A stretch of 64,000 bases of DNA from Acanthochlamys bracteata (taxonomy: Eukaryota; Streptophyta; Magnoliopsida; Pandanales; Velloziaceae): the NCBI GenBank assembly GCA_019914995.1, contig CM034140.1:6510001-6574000 (forward strand). Direction: 5' to 3'. The notes beneath the pieces were generated by a model, which was given only the letters and a program-made list of their open reading frames with translations, did no database searches and had not been told where the DNA came from. Numbering within the stretch: the first letter of the stretch is position 1; each line of letters opens with the position of its first letter. Positions 46,537-59,384 of this stretch are shown here, one piece after another. A program made the translations under genes and the position numbers.

Positions 46537-46956
46537 GTCATTGTGATTTTGTTGAATTTGTATTTGATTCAAAGATTCAGATCGAAGGGAGGGAGAGAGA
46601 ATCATGGATTGACTAACTTCCCCGGAATTAAGGCTTGGTTCATTCACTCGTATGCTAGCTGCTGCTGCCGCTGCTATTGGAAACTTGTGAAAGTAAGATG
46701 ACCTAACATGATGAGACAAGTATGAGATGAGAGACCTAACACGATGAGACAATCACGAGTCATGTGCATGATGATTTGTTTATTTTGTTTAGGATGAGAC
46801 AAGCATGATGACACATGTGCATGACAAGCATGATCACACATCCGCATGCTGCATGTTTCTTTTTGTTTTCATATGATGCGCATGCACCTAAGGTGAAAAT
46901 CTTTTATATATATTGCTGTTTTTTGAAATTGTAAAATTTTAATGTGCTATATTCAT

Positions 46957-47816
46957 AAAGACAGCAATTTGAGTTTGTAGATTGGTTTCGAATCGATTTA
47001 TTTAATAATCAGGTCAAATTTATTTAATTCTAATCTAACACATAAATTTATACAAGTCAAAATTATCTAATTTTAATCTAATCTATTAATAATCGGATCA
47101 AATTCGGATCGATCTATTTAATAATTAAAATTATTAATCTTTAATTCAATATTTTTAAAATTCAGCGAATATAAGATCAGTTGTAATGAAAATACACGAT
47201 ATTTTTAATGACGAGATATAATGAATACCTGTCAAAATGTGCATTCTTTAGTATCTTCATCGGTCATTAAAATATTCAAAGAAATTTTATATTTGTTTTT
47301 ATGTTTTGAAAATATGTGTTGATAGTTGAAATTTTATGATTATAAATATATACTAATAATTTTGTTAAAAATTTTGATAAATATAGCTATCTAACAAAAT
47401 TTTGTTAAAATTTTTTATACGAAATTTAAATTCATCATTACAGAAACACCTATATAATAATACTTTCGATAATATTATCATTCTCATCTTATACTATTTT
47501 ACTAAGATATATAAAAATAATTAATTATAAATACTATAATTAATAATTTATAAATTATTATTAATTATTTTTATTGTCAATATTTTAATATATGAAAAGG
47601 AAAAATCAAATGTTATTTCTTTAAGATATGATAGTTCGGATTGGTGAGTCAATTTCGGATTAACCCGGATCGACTTATTTAAATAATCGGGTCCAATTCG
47701 TTCAAACCTAACCTAACCCATATATTTATACGGGTCAAATTTTCGAACTCTAACCCTGATTAAGTGAATCGGTTTCGGATCGCGTTTTCGAATCGGATCA
47801 TATATTGCCACCCCTA
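46957..47816 (-). mobile_element. hAT-like element (family A), inverted copy
   Basis: About 860 bp; its reverse complement matches 56337-57196 along the whole length. The right end TATATTGCCACCCCTA is well kept; the left end AAAGACAGCAATTT is worn. Flanks ATATTCAT and CTATTCAT agree at 7 of 8, the 8-bp duplication of hAT elements. The termini hold rows of degenerate CGGATC/GGGTC motifs. No transposase coded. Confidence 0.7.
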
Positions 47817-47959
47817 CTATTCATCGTCGTCGCAAGTTTATTGTATTATTTTTTAATTTTCTCGTTAGATCTTAACTGTATAGATATTCGAGAGAGCTTA
47901 TTATTTTCTTGTTCTAATTTTTTATTTTATATTTTATAAAATATAAAATGGCAAGTTTT

Positions 47960-49640
47960 TTATTCTATTTGTAGTTAAAATAGACTTTTGGAATGATATT
48001 ACTAATGTACGCATGCCTCCAAATCCGTTTCCTGATGATAATGAGAATAATGAAAGGGAACATGAATGGATGAAATCTTTCTATTGGTAGGTATTTATTT
48101 AGTTGTTTATTGTGAAATTTATATGATGAGAACTTCGTGCCACATATTTGTATATACGGGTTACCGATATTTTGCATAAATATTAGATGAAAATAAAACT
48201 CGGTACTACTAACATATTCGAATGAGAAATTTTTTTTTTGTACTGTGTCAAAGCTTGGTGCGTAATTATGGATTAATACCAACTCGAATATATAACTGTA
48301 TATGAGAGCATTGCGATATTTCTCTTGACTTGAGCTCAAGTCTTTGAAAAGATATTAATTCAAGTTATATTTACATACATTTTCGTAATGTATTGGAAGC
48401 TATAATGTAATTAGTAGCATATTTCTTTGGCCACATTCCAATACAATTAAGGCGCAATATATCATAGACTTGCAAACACACAATTCATTGAAGGATTGTA
48501 TTGGAGCTACCGATGGGAATCATAAAGAGGCTAAACTATCGGCCGTAGAGATCATACTTTATATTGATCATAAAAGGTATATCACTCAAAACGTTCTCGT
48601 TGTTTGTGATTCAATGTGTTTCATAATTATATTGGCTGGATAGAAAGGAAATGTTTACGGTGTCAGGATATTCAAAGAAGCATTACGTAAACGTGAGCTT
48701 AACTTTTACCTACTTTAGTTGATAAATATTACTTGGTACATATAGACTATGAATAAATGTAGCCCTGTATATAGGTGAAGGTATAAGATATCACCTCAAT
48801 GACTTTCGATATACAAGTACACCTCAACTTTATAAGCCAGAAAAGCTCAACTAAAAATATTTTTCATGTAAAAATATTATGAAAAATATTTTTGACTATA
48901 TGTGCAAATATGAGCAGGCTGGATCCCTAAACCAAATGAACTGATCGGGCCTACTCGCCTCGATTTCCAAACCCGAATTAGGTCTGTTCAGTTCGGTTAC
49001 ATTTTTCATGACACGGGCCGATTCATTTATATATTTTATTTTTTTATTTTATATAATAAAATAAATAATAAAAATATAAAAATAATTTTTAAAATATTAT
49101 TAAGATGAAATAAATAATAAATATTTTTATTATGAAAAAATATTTTTTATTAAAAATTAATTTGGTCAACTGTTAATATTGACCAAATTAATGAGTCAAC
49201 GTTAACCGATCAATGCGTAGGCGGACGGAGCCATTTGGTGGGCCGATATTGTCGATTCGATACTACATGTTAAATCGAACCGTATCGATCCAGTTCTATT
49301 ACTATTCACAAGTCGGACGGGTCAAGCCACGAGCTATAGGGCCGGTCTGAATTTGCATCTCTATTTTTGGCATGTGGAAAGCTATTTTGTAATTTTGAAA
49401 AATATGCCTAGATATCCATTTCAAATCCAACGGAGATATTGTAATCGCTACGGTAGCAATTCATAATTTCATCACAAAATAAGTCGTTTATGGTGATGCA
49501 TTCTCAATCGTAGAAAGTGAAAATTTAGTCCAATCAATATCAGAAACATCGTGCAATACGTCGCATGATCCGCCGGTACAGTTAGGTATGTTGATAAAAG
49601 CGTTTCAGACTATCACTTGCTTCATGATGATATTGATATG
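47960..49640 (+). pseudogene. Decayed PIF/Harbinger transposase, interrupted by a hAT-like insertion
   Basis: Translated pieces match Harbinger nuclease blocks in order: DCIGATDGNH near 48495 (family form DCIGAIDGTH, with the first catalytic Asp), RYITQNVLVVCDSMCF near 48575 (family TQNVLAVCDFDM), DKYYLV near 48720, RYHLNDFRYTSTPQLYK near 48790, and IVIATVAIHNFI near 49440. An upstream piece near 47980 reads WNDITNVRMPPNPFPDD. Many stops and frameshifts separate the pieces, so it cannot make a working enzyme. The 48897-49363 element splits the last two blocks. Element ends were not found; the hAT-like copy at 46957-47816 abuts its left side. Confidence 0.75.
48897..49363. mobile_element. hAT-like MITE (family B), copy 2, nested in Harbinger relic
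   Basis: A 467-bp element with left end TATATGTGCAAAT and reversed right end TAGAGATGCAAATTC. The flanks TTTTTGAC and TTTTTGGC agree at 7 of 8, an 8-bp hAT-type duplication. The interior matches 31693-32079. It sits inside the transposase relic, so it is the younger of the two. Confidence 0.75.
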
Positions 49641-50640
49641 AGCATTTCTTAATTCTGATTATTTTAACCAATGTATGATTGTTGTGCTAATTCATATTTG
49701 AACAGTGATTATATTGACAAATTATTAATTACAAATATTAACTAGTATTGTAGCTTATTATTTATATAATTATTTAATTATTATCTTGTTAATATTTAAT
49801 AAGAAAATTCAAATAAATAAAGTTTAGGTCAATATGAAATATTATAAAAAAGATTATTTAAAAAATTATTCTGTTTAGATAAATCTATTTATAAAAAAAT
49901 AATTATAATAAAAAATCTTCTATTAAGTAAGTTTTATCTATAAATAAGTATTATACAAAGTAAGATTAATGGAAATATTTACTTGATCCTAAAAAAAATA
50001 TAAAAAGTGAATCATTAAATTACTTATTAAAGAAAAAATAACTAGTACATAAGAAAAGGCTCACAATTAAATATATATCAATACACTAAAAAGACAATCA
50101 GTTATTTATATAGTTCTTTCAATTGAAAAGTATCTTAACCAATAAACACTCCCAAACACTTTTACTCTAAAAGCTATTTTTCTAAGCAAAATGTCAAAGC
50201 TCTTTAAAATTCCCAAAAACTCCTTCGAATCTGATTCTACAGCATTTACAATGTGGCATTTTACTTATGAATTTGACCGAATTATTAAATTAATTGAATT
50301 GAAATTAATAATTTTGATCCATATAAATATGAGGATCGGATTATTAATTGAGTTACATTAATCCGGTTATGGAATAGATCTTTCCGAACCCAACTTGTTA
50401 CCTATAATGCCACCCTAGCTAAATCCTGTTTGTTTCATAGCAAATGGTGTTTGTAGCTAAAATAAAATTTTCTGGACAGTTATCCGAAAGTTCTTATAGA
50501 AAAGATGATAAATTGAAATAACATTCATTCCAACACCAAACTTATACATGTGGAACATTGTGCACATTCAAACACTAGAGATGACAGCAATCATGCCACA
50601 AGATTGGTAAGATGATATTATAGTTACAAGAACTGGATGG
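49641..50640. other. AT-rich intergenic DNA, no gene recognised
   Basis: No coding frame of note. A degenerate GGATC-type hAT-like end appears near 50270-50420 (CCGGTTATGG, then TGCCACCCTAG), suggesting another worn relic whose partner end I could not find. Confidence 0.4.
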
Positions 50641-50998
50641 GTAAATCATATCTTTGAACTTGACGCCGGAGGGAATAGCAACAGCTCCAAAGAAAAGATA
50701 AAGTTGAAAACAGAGGAACATTCTGTCATATCTTCATGGGAATGTAAGTTACAAAAGGGGATTACATACTGGATAACCTTCTACATGTTTCAGAAGAAGC
50801 CGAACAAGAGTTTGGTGACCAGAGATTCTTCATAAAAGACGCATGTTCATGATTCTCAACTAAGCCTCCAAATTACAGTCTATAAAGACTAGATTTCTCT
50901 ACTCCTCAGTGGCAAAGTTGGAGTGCACGGTAGTTCTCTGCTCAGGGATCGACAGAAAGTAATCACTTATTTTAAAAACTTGTCTGTTCTGCTGCTTC

Positions 50999-53091
50999 TC
51001 ATTCCTCAAGTTTTACTTCTCTCTTTGGTGGGTCGAGTTGCAAGTAATAGAAAGGTTCAGTTGGCTCTTCCCTGCAGATAACCATTAGATCTATCAATAC
51101 AAGATGCAATGCTACTAAAGATTAAAGAACAACCATACACTGGATGCAATTCACTTAAACCAAATCACAAGGTCTTAGCTACAGTCTCCTTATACTATGT
51201 GAAGTTCGAATCACTTGAAATAACAAAGCTGCCAGTAATTTGAACTACCATTCAAATGCTTATATCTTGAAAAGTGCTAACAATAATCAACAGGGCCAGA
51301 AGGCCAGGACCAATTGTAACCACTTTTTCACAACCATTACCCAAAAGAAAAGGTAGAACTTTAACATACCCAGGCTTTGAGCGCATGCATTGCCAAAAGA
51401 GCTTAAATGGACCTGGAACAGTCTTAAATGGATTTCCTTCAAAACATGCCTGCATGGAATTTTTAAGTTACTTAGAACACAGTTTCAGAATAAACAAAGA
51501 AACAGTGAGCTAAGCCTATTTAAGACTCCACATTGATGAACATAGGGTGAACTATTTGATGAACTGTTTTTTTAATTCCCTGATCTATTGATAGACTATA
51601 GTTTTTTGTTTACCTTCTTTCATGTTCTCTCAAAGTGAGACCTATCTGCCAAACTATCTCAAAACAAAGAACAACTTGTTGAAGCAAGCTGAGATTATGC
51701 GTGAAGTGTGCGAATCTACTGATATAATAAAGCACATTCACTTACATAGCCAATGATTCAAGCAAGCAAGTGCACTACCCATACTCCTGTTCCCTATTAT
51801 AGAAATTAAATTCATAACGAAATTGTACTCCACGTCTATAGGGAATAAACCTGGAGGACTTTTTTTTTTTTCCATTTCTTGCCTTGTCAGGCTGACTTAG
51901 GTTGATATGGTTTCCTAATCCACAATTTAGCTTCTGGGAATTGTTTAGATCTCTATACTGCAAAACTTCTAGGCCAATGTCTTGCACTTAATGACCTTTC
52001 ATTAGAACACCAGTGTCATTTCGAGTAGGAGACTACGGCAGCCTACTAAGGTAACCAGGAAGGCCTGTCATGCTAGGTGGATATGACAACTATATGAGCT
52101 TTTTAAGGTATCATACACGAAACTCTTTACTTGTACAGAAGATTTACACCAAAATTTGGGATGCTGCAGTCCGTACGAGTAAGATATTTAATATGGTAAA
52201 ATAGATGTCAGAAATATGTTCGTTATGCATGGATGATGAAAATTAATGCTAGGTTATAAATCCGACAACTGGTATTCCGTTAAATAAGAGTGAATCCATC
52301 CAGATCCTACGAGTCAGAAGAGAACTGCTACATGCCAAAAGGAAAAACAATCAATGCAAAAGTCCACCAATTTGAGAAGCAAAAACATGCTTATTATGTA
52401 GTTAGAGCTTTCACCATTAGTGTAGCCCATAGCATAAGATCATTTCTAACTGAAAACGTGTTCTCACTGGAATGAGTAAGTATTATTACAATGTATACAA
52501 TCTAACATCAATTTCATCTTCACAAGGAACGCTTCTTCTTCCACCAAAACACCAGGTCTTCCAATGACCTAGCGATGGTTTGTCATATTCGAAATTACAC
52601 AACATTTCCTTAGGACCCAAAAGGGCTTTTCCATTCAAACCTAATAGCCTATAGAGAAAAGACTTCTAAACCAATAACTTAATATAATATAACAACTTTG
52701 ATGCTAAACTCCCTAACACATGAAAACTTCAAAGAAAAGGCCAAGTGCCAATAAATTTTGTTGAAATATTAAATTATGCTAAGTATTCGACCCAGAGCTA
52801 ATAGCAACTTTTCTTTTTTCGATTTCTTATCCAAAGTTCAGTTATTCTCATAGGTGTGCACATATATAGCTATTGAAGCTTTAAATAACTAAAATCACGG
52901 ATAAAGCACTTATGGATGGTAGATGCAGAAAGGGTTGCTTGAATATTCATAAGGATTTCAGAACAGATAGAAGTCAATACCTGAATTACATCCTCCGCTC
53001 TATCATTGCATCTATGTGCCTTAGGCTGTCTTGTGTCACCCTCCGGCAGACCCCAAGGACTCTCTCTTCTTGGAACAGGCCTAGAGCTCAT
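50999..53091 (-). CDS. Small conserved 87-aa protein, family not named
   Basis: Three exons, 52981-53091, 51370-51449 and 50999-51071, give 87 aa. Junctions are GT-AG and phase-consistent (CAG|gtattg, catgcag|GCA, GG|gtatgt, ctgcag|GG). The protein opens MSSRPVPRRESPWGLPEGD, continues HRCNDRAEDVIQ|ACFEGN, then FKLFWQCMRSKPGEEPTEPF, and ends KREVKLEE. It is soluble and charged, with three cysteines, and has no signal peptide or membrane helix. The sharp exon fit and strong composition make it a real gene, and I believe close homologues are widespread in plants, but I cannot name the family. A 5' UTR intron is likely (donor CTCCG|gtaagc at 53543, acceptor atttag at 53100). It shares a promoter region with the eL42 gene. 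The 3' UTR probably runs to about 50650. Confidence 0.8.
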
Positions 53092-53099
53092 TTCTCACT

Positions 53100-53542
53100 C
53101 TAAATTTCAAAGAAAAAAAAAAGAAACACACAGAAGCACACATTAACCCGAAGCTACTTTGCAGATACTAATCTCATAGAAAAATTCGAAACTCAACCAC
53201 ATTAAGTTATTACTACTAAGTAAAACTCATCACATTAAGTAATTTCTGCTCAAGAGAACAGAAAGGAAAAGATGATTCTCAACAGAAACCAAAGTGAAGA
53301 ATCAAAACAGAATAAATTATAAACAAGGAACGGATACGGAGTGAACTAAAGAAAATTCTTTTTGTGTTAGATTCTTCTATCACAAACACATTGAGGGCAA
53401 TTACTAGTAAAAACATTTTGATGAACACCTTCAGGGGACATGATATAAAGGGAAAGAGAGAGCAGAACAGAAATAAGAAGAACGAGAAGAAGAACAACAA
53501 CAACAACAACAAAAACAACAAGAACATCAAGAAGAAGCTTAC
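53100..53542 (-). other. Likely 5' UTR intron of the 87-aa protein gene
   Basis: Donor CTCCG|gtaagcttc and acceptor gaaatttag lie on either side of a 443-base stretch with an AAC/GAA-rich run. It ends eight bases before the start codon. The Leu/Phe-rich frames across it (53279-53530 and 53367-53576, minus) are low-complexity artefacts. Confidence 0.55.
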
Positions 53543-53729
53543 CGGAGATTGATGCCGAGCTCCTGCAGCAGATCAAGGCGAGATTGACTAATAGCAGAGA
53601 AAAAGCTTTTGTTTTTCTCCAAAAACAAATTGCTCTTTCTATTTTTTTCTTAAACTCAGACCATGAAAACGTGTAAAGTAAAAGGACTGAAGTGCATAAT
53701 TATGTTCTCAACGGGTTATAGATAGCCTT

Positions 53730-53735
53730 GGCCCA
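53730..53735. promoter_or_regulatory. Site II element in the shared promoter
   Basis: GGCCCA, the site II core bound by TCP factors, lies in the gap between the two divergent genes. It is common in ribosomal protein promoters, usually with a telo-box, as here. Confidence 0.5.
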
Positions 53736-53870
53736 ATAGCCATAAGTCAAGACCAGAATAATTTACTAATATATCCTTTATATAAAACTTCATTCACACA
53801 TTGGTCCAGCAGCAAACCGAAAGGTAACAGGGCCAAAATTGGAACATATATATGTTATCTCTACACCCTG

Positions 53871-53878
53871 AACCCTAA
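53871..53878. promoter_or_regulatory. Telo-box (AACCCTAA) in the eL42 promoter
   Basis: AACCCTAA lies 128 bases before the eL42 start codon, followed by a pyrimidine-rich tract (CTTCGCTTTTTTCTTTC). Telo-box plus site II is the established pair in plant ribosomal protein gene promoters. Confidence 0.65.
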
Positions 53879-53998
53879 CCTTAACGCCGCCACTTCTTAT
53901 AGTCTTCGCTTTTTTCTTTCATTCGCGGTGGGGAACAAATCAGAACGAGAGCCGCCGGAACTCGGTAACCTCGTGGTCCAGCGCTTCTATTACCAACC

Positions 53999-55595
<1,597 letters not shown>

Positions 55596-55827
55596 TACCT
55601 GTTTCAGAAAATGGTTGTAGTAGTATGTTTGAGTACAACTCAGTTTCTTGCTTTTATAGAATTCTGGAGATAGAAATCAAGAAATCAATCAGCTTTATCC
55701 TGATATCTCTATGAAGTATGAAAATTTGCTGTTATCATTTTGCTCCATGTATGCTAAGTTGAGAAAGTTGCTACAGTGGGTTTATGCAATTTCTGCTGTT
55801 GTTGAAGTATATGCATGCTTTTTATTG

Positions 55828-56172
55828 TTATGCCTGGTGATCCAAGGCAAATGTAAATCTTATTGAAAGCCCACCTTTATAAACTTGATTGAACTGGTTT
55901 TTAATGAACAAATATGAGGATGATACAAATTTTTTAAGAAAAATAAACAAGAAAGGAATTTGAATACCGTTGTTGGTTGAGCGGTTCACAACGACTTCCT
56001 GGAGAGCGAAGCTTTCGTGAGATTCATATTGTCGTCTTTCATAAGATCTCTTCCTATGATTTCTCCAGTCTACATAATAGGCAAGAATGCCCGAAACAGG
56101 TGGAAGATAACACGGTTTTATTTCAAATGCCCGAAATCTAATTTCTTTTGTCAGAATTAAAATTTTCACCAT
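55828..56172 (-). other. Orphan exon-like reading frame
   Basis: A 114-codon minus-strand frame. Its middle (WRNHRKRSYERRQYESHESF, then ALQEVVVNRSTNN) is charged and protein-like, and lies between an acceptor-like ctattatgtag near 56073 and a donor-like CAACG|gtattc near 55967. No partner exon or family was recognised. It could be a lone exon of an unseen gene, a gene fragment moved by a transposon, or chance. Confidence 0.25.
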
Positions 56173-56336
56173 AAATTAAACTTAAACTTTCATTTTCAAA
56201 ATTACTATGTTTTATTTTTAATTGATTTCAAAATACAAAATTGAGTTTTATTTTCAATTCATTTTTTAAAAAAAATTTATCTTTTATTTCCACTTTTGTA
56301 AAATTTATTTGTATGTATTTAAAACACAGTCTAAAC

Positions 56337-57196
56337 TAGGGGTAGTAATATATGACTCGATCCGAAAATTCAATCCAAAACCGATCTGTTTAATCAGAAT
56401 TAGTGTTAGAAAATTTGACCCGTATAAATATATAGGTTGGGTTAGGATTGAACGAATTTGACCCGGTTATTAAATGAGTCGACCCGATTAATCCGAAATT
56501 GACCCATCAATCCAAAATGTCACTTTTTGAAGGAACAATTCTTGATTTTTTCTTACCGTATAATAAAATATTGACAATAAAAATAATCGATAATAGTTAT
56601 TTACAAACTATTAAATTATATTATATTTATAATTAATTCTTTATTTTTATACTTTAATAAAATAGTGTAAGATGAAAATTATAATATTATCGAGAGTATT
56701 ACTCTGTAGGTATTTTTAATGACGATTTTAGATTTCGTATAAAGATTTTTATAAAGATTTTGTTAGATAAATATGTTTATCAAAATTTTTATCGAAATTA
56801 TTAATATGTATTTATAATCATAAAATTTAGCTGTTTTATCATATATTTTTAAAAATAAAAATAATAATTTTTTTTGGATATTTTAAAGATCGATAAAAAT
56901 ATTAAGGAATGCAGATTTTGTCGGACATAATTATATCTCGTTAGTAAAAATATCGTGCACATTCATTCGAACTGATCTTATAATTTCGTTGAAGCTTAAA
57001 ACAATAAAATTAATAATTAATAATTTTAATTATTAATGGGTCGATCCGAATTTGATCCGATTATTAGTAGGTTGGATTAGGGTCGACAATTTTGACCCGT
57101 ATAAATTCATGAATTGGATTAGGGTTGAATAAATTTGATCCGGTTATTAAATGCGTCGATTCGAAACTGACCCACCAATCTATATTGCCATCCCTA
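56337..57196 (+). mobile_element. hAT-like element (family A), 860 bp
   Basis: Left end TAGGGGTAGTAATATA and reversed right end TAGGGATGGCAATATA are inverted repeats. Flanks GTCTAAAC (56329-56336) and ATCTAAAC (57197-57204) agree at 7 of 8, the 8-bp duplication of hAT elements. Matches 46957-47816 in reverse. Noncoding. Confidence 0.8.
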
Positions 57197-57291
57197 ATCT
57201 AAACGTCAAAAATATTAGATAGAATGTTGTAAACTATGCTAGTTTCCACTACAGATGTTCACTAATTATTTTTCATTTATGTCAGCATGTA

Positions 57292-57492
57292 GGGTGCATT
57301 TGGTTTTCCGTTTCAAAAAAATAATTTTTTAATTTTTTAATTTTATATTTTTAAATATATATTTATATAAGTATTTAAAAATTTATTTAAAATTTTAGAA
57401 AATATAAAAACTTTATGTGAAATTTTTTATTATTTTCAAGTTAAAAAAGTGAAGCTTATTTTTAAAAAAAATTTTTATTTCAAAATGCCCCA
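57292..57492. mobile_element. Tourist-like MITE, about 200 bp
   Basis: Left end GGGTGCATTTGGTTTTCCG; reversed right end TGGGGCATTTTG. It has the same interior as 30595-30828 and 33035-33268. The duplication is unclear. Confidence 0.55.
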
Positions 57493-57892
57493 TAATCTAT
57501 ATCTAAAAAAATTCAATAGGGTACTTGTTTTCCACTACAAATGTTCCTATAGATACCATATATTAGATTTTATAATTGTTTAGATTAAAAAATAAAATTT
57601 ATTTTAATTTATTTTAAAAAATTTTATTTTATAATTAATTACATATGTCGAGCGTGTTTATCTCGGATTGAAAGTGGATAAAATTGAATTTTTAGAAAAT
57701 AGATTTTAAAATAAATTAAAATTAAAAATATTTATAAAAATAAAATTTTATAATAATATTTATATTAATAGTAAGTTTTAAAATTGATTTTTTAAAAAAA
57801 TTTTGATTAAAAGTTTTGATTTATTTATTTTATATTAGAAATAAATTTTAAAAAGGTGAAGTTTGGAGGGCTACGTCGAAGAGACACCAGCA

Positions 57893-58125
57893 AGTGCGTT
57901 TGGTTTCCCGTTTTACAAAAATAATTTTTAATTTTTAATTTTCAATTTTTAATATATATTTTATAAATATTAAAAATTAATTTAAAAAATTTTTAAAATA
58001 TAAAAATTCGTAATAAATTTTTTATTAATTATTTTTATATTTTTTAAAAAAAAATAAAATTTATTTTAAAAAATATAAATATATTTTCTATTTTAAAAAA
58101 AATTTATTTCAAAAGGACCGCCGCA
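57893..58125. repeat. Tourist-like MITE relic
   Basis: Left end AGTGCGTTTGGTTTCCCG, interior like 57292-57492, and right end near CAAAAGGACCGCC. Ends are worn. Confidence 0.5.
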
Positions 58126-58738
58126 TCGTTCGTGTCGAAGGAGAACTTCTTTTTAAAAAATTACTTTATTTACCGTATCGCACCACAATAGTAGTGGACC
58201 TGAACGATTATTAAACCAGGATAGGGGAATGTTTGCGAGTTCTTCAAAACTTAATTTTTATAAATAAAAATTACTTTAAAAAGTTTTAATAATAAGGTTA
58301 ATTTATTTATTAATAATTTAATTTTTTAAATTTATTTTATTTTAAAAAATAATTTAATTTATTAAAGTAAATATATAATAAAAATAGGTAATAATAAGAT
58401 TTATATATAAAATTTTGTAATATTTTTGAAAATATTAAATAAATTTATAAAATATTACTAATTTATTAAAATATAAATAAATTTAAAAAGTAAAAAATAT
58501 TCCAATAAATTTTTAGTTGGAAAACATTAATGAAATATAGTAGAAAACATTTCATAAGCGACACTAAACGACGTCAAATTTTCTGTTGGAAAACGTGAAA
58601 GGAAACGGAGGAGCGAAAACCACCCCATAAGCAGAGGTCAATTAGTTGAAGTAGTCCACATTACTCGGTTGTGAAGAAGAAGAAAAGCAGATTAAGAACA
58701 AAACTCGAAGATCGAGCTTCAGTGATCTTTAAATCCGG

Positions 58739-59337
58739 GTAACCAAAATCGCATTTTTACCAATTTCCAATCAGAATAGGAATGTCTCCGGTGAATTTCG
58801 CATTTTTTCGGTTTAAGTTTGGCTGTGGTTCATAGTCCTTGAGATGCGTATTTTTAATTATTTTTGGGGAACAATAATGGGATCCGATTCAAGTTTTATG
58901 CGCGGGATCGCCGGTTCACAGACAGTAGTTGTTCCCCTTTATCTTATGCTTTATTTGTTGTTTCTAATACCTTGATCTGTATCTGTTTATGCTTTTCAAT
59001 TACTGAAAAGGAAATTGAAATTTGTTAGCTGATCATTGTGTATATGTCATTCGTTGTTAACAGTATTATCTCTTTGATTGATTGAAAAGAGAATAAACTT
59101 TTGTATTGTTGTTTGTTTTTTTGGCTGAGGTTGGTTATCTCTGGTAAATTTTGAATTTGAATTTAAGAGATTAGTATGGGTGCCAATGGCATTGGATCAA
59201 TGTGGTACCTACAGTGACAATGCTAAATCCTCTTTTTTTACATAGTATAATTTGATAAGTTTTTGAATTTAAATTGATTAAAAGGATTCTAGTTCCTTTC
59301 ACCATCCCTAACCCTAAGTCTCTCTACTCTCTCATAG
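58739..59337 (+). other. 5' UTR intron of the second F-box gene
   Basis: Donor AAATCCGG|gtaacc and acceptor tctctcatag|GAACAC bound 599 bases with no ATG in the exon before them. This makes the ATG at 59385, not earlier in-frame codons inside the intron, the likely start. Confidence 0.55.
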
Positions 59338-59384
59338 GAACACAGCAGGAAGCTGGAAGCAGAGCATCAGGAATTTGTGTTTTC

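Noticed and set aside
46202-46546. 114-codon plus-strand frame
   Set aside because: Antisense to the aminotransferase first exon, whose transit peptide and splice fit are convincing.
46537-46752. Upstream in-frame ATG at 46752 for the aminotransferase
   Set aside because: The added 72 residues are not conserved in type, and the presequence starts naturally at MFALLLKNKR; kept as leader.
47965-48339. 124-codon minus-strand frame
   Set aside because: Opposite strand of the Harbinger transposase relic; no protein-like features.
51204-51216. GTTCGAATC, a tRNA B-box-like string
   Set aside because: No A box at the right distance and no cloverleaf; it lies in an intron of the 87-aa gene.
53279-53576. 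Leu/Phe-rich minus-strand frames resembling membrane proteins
   Set aside because: Coded by an AAC/GAA repeat inside a likely 5' UTR intron.
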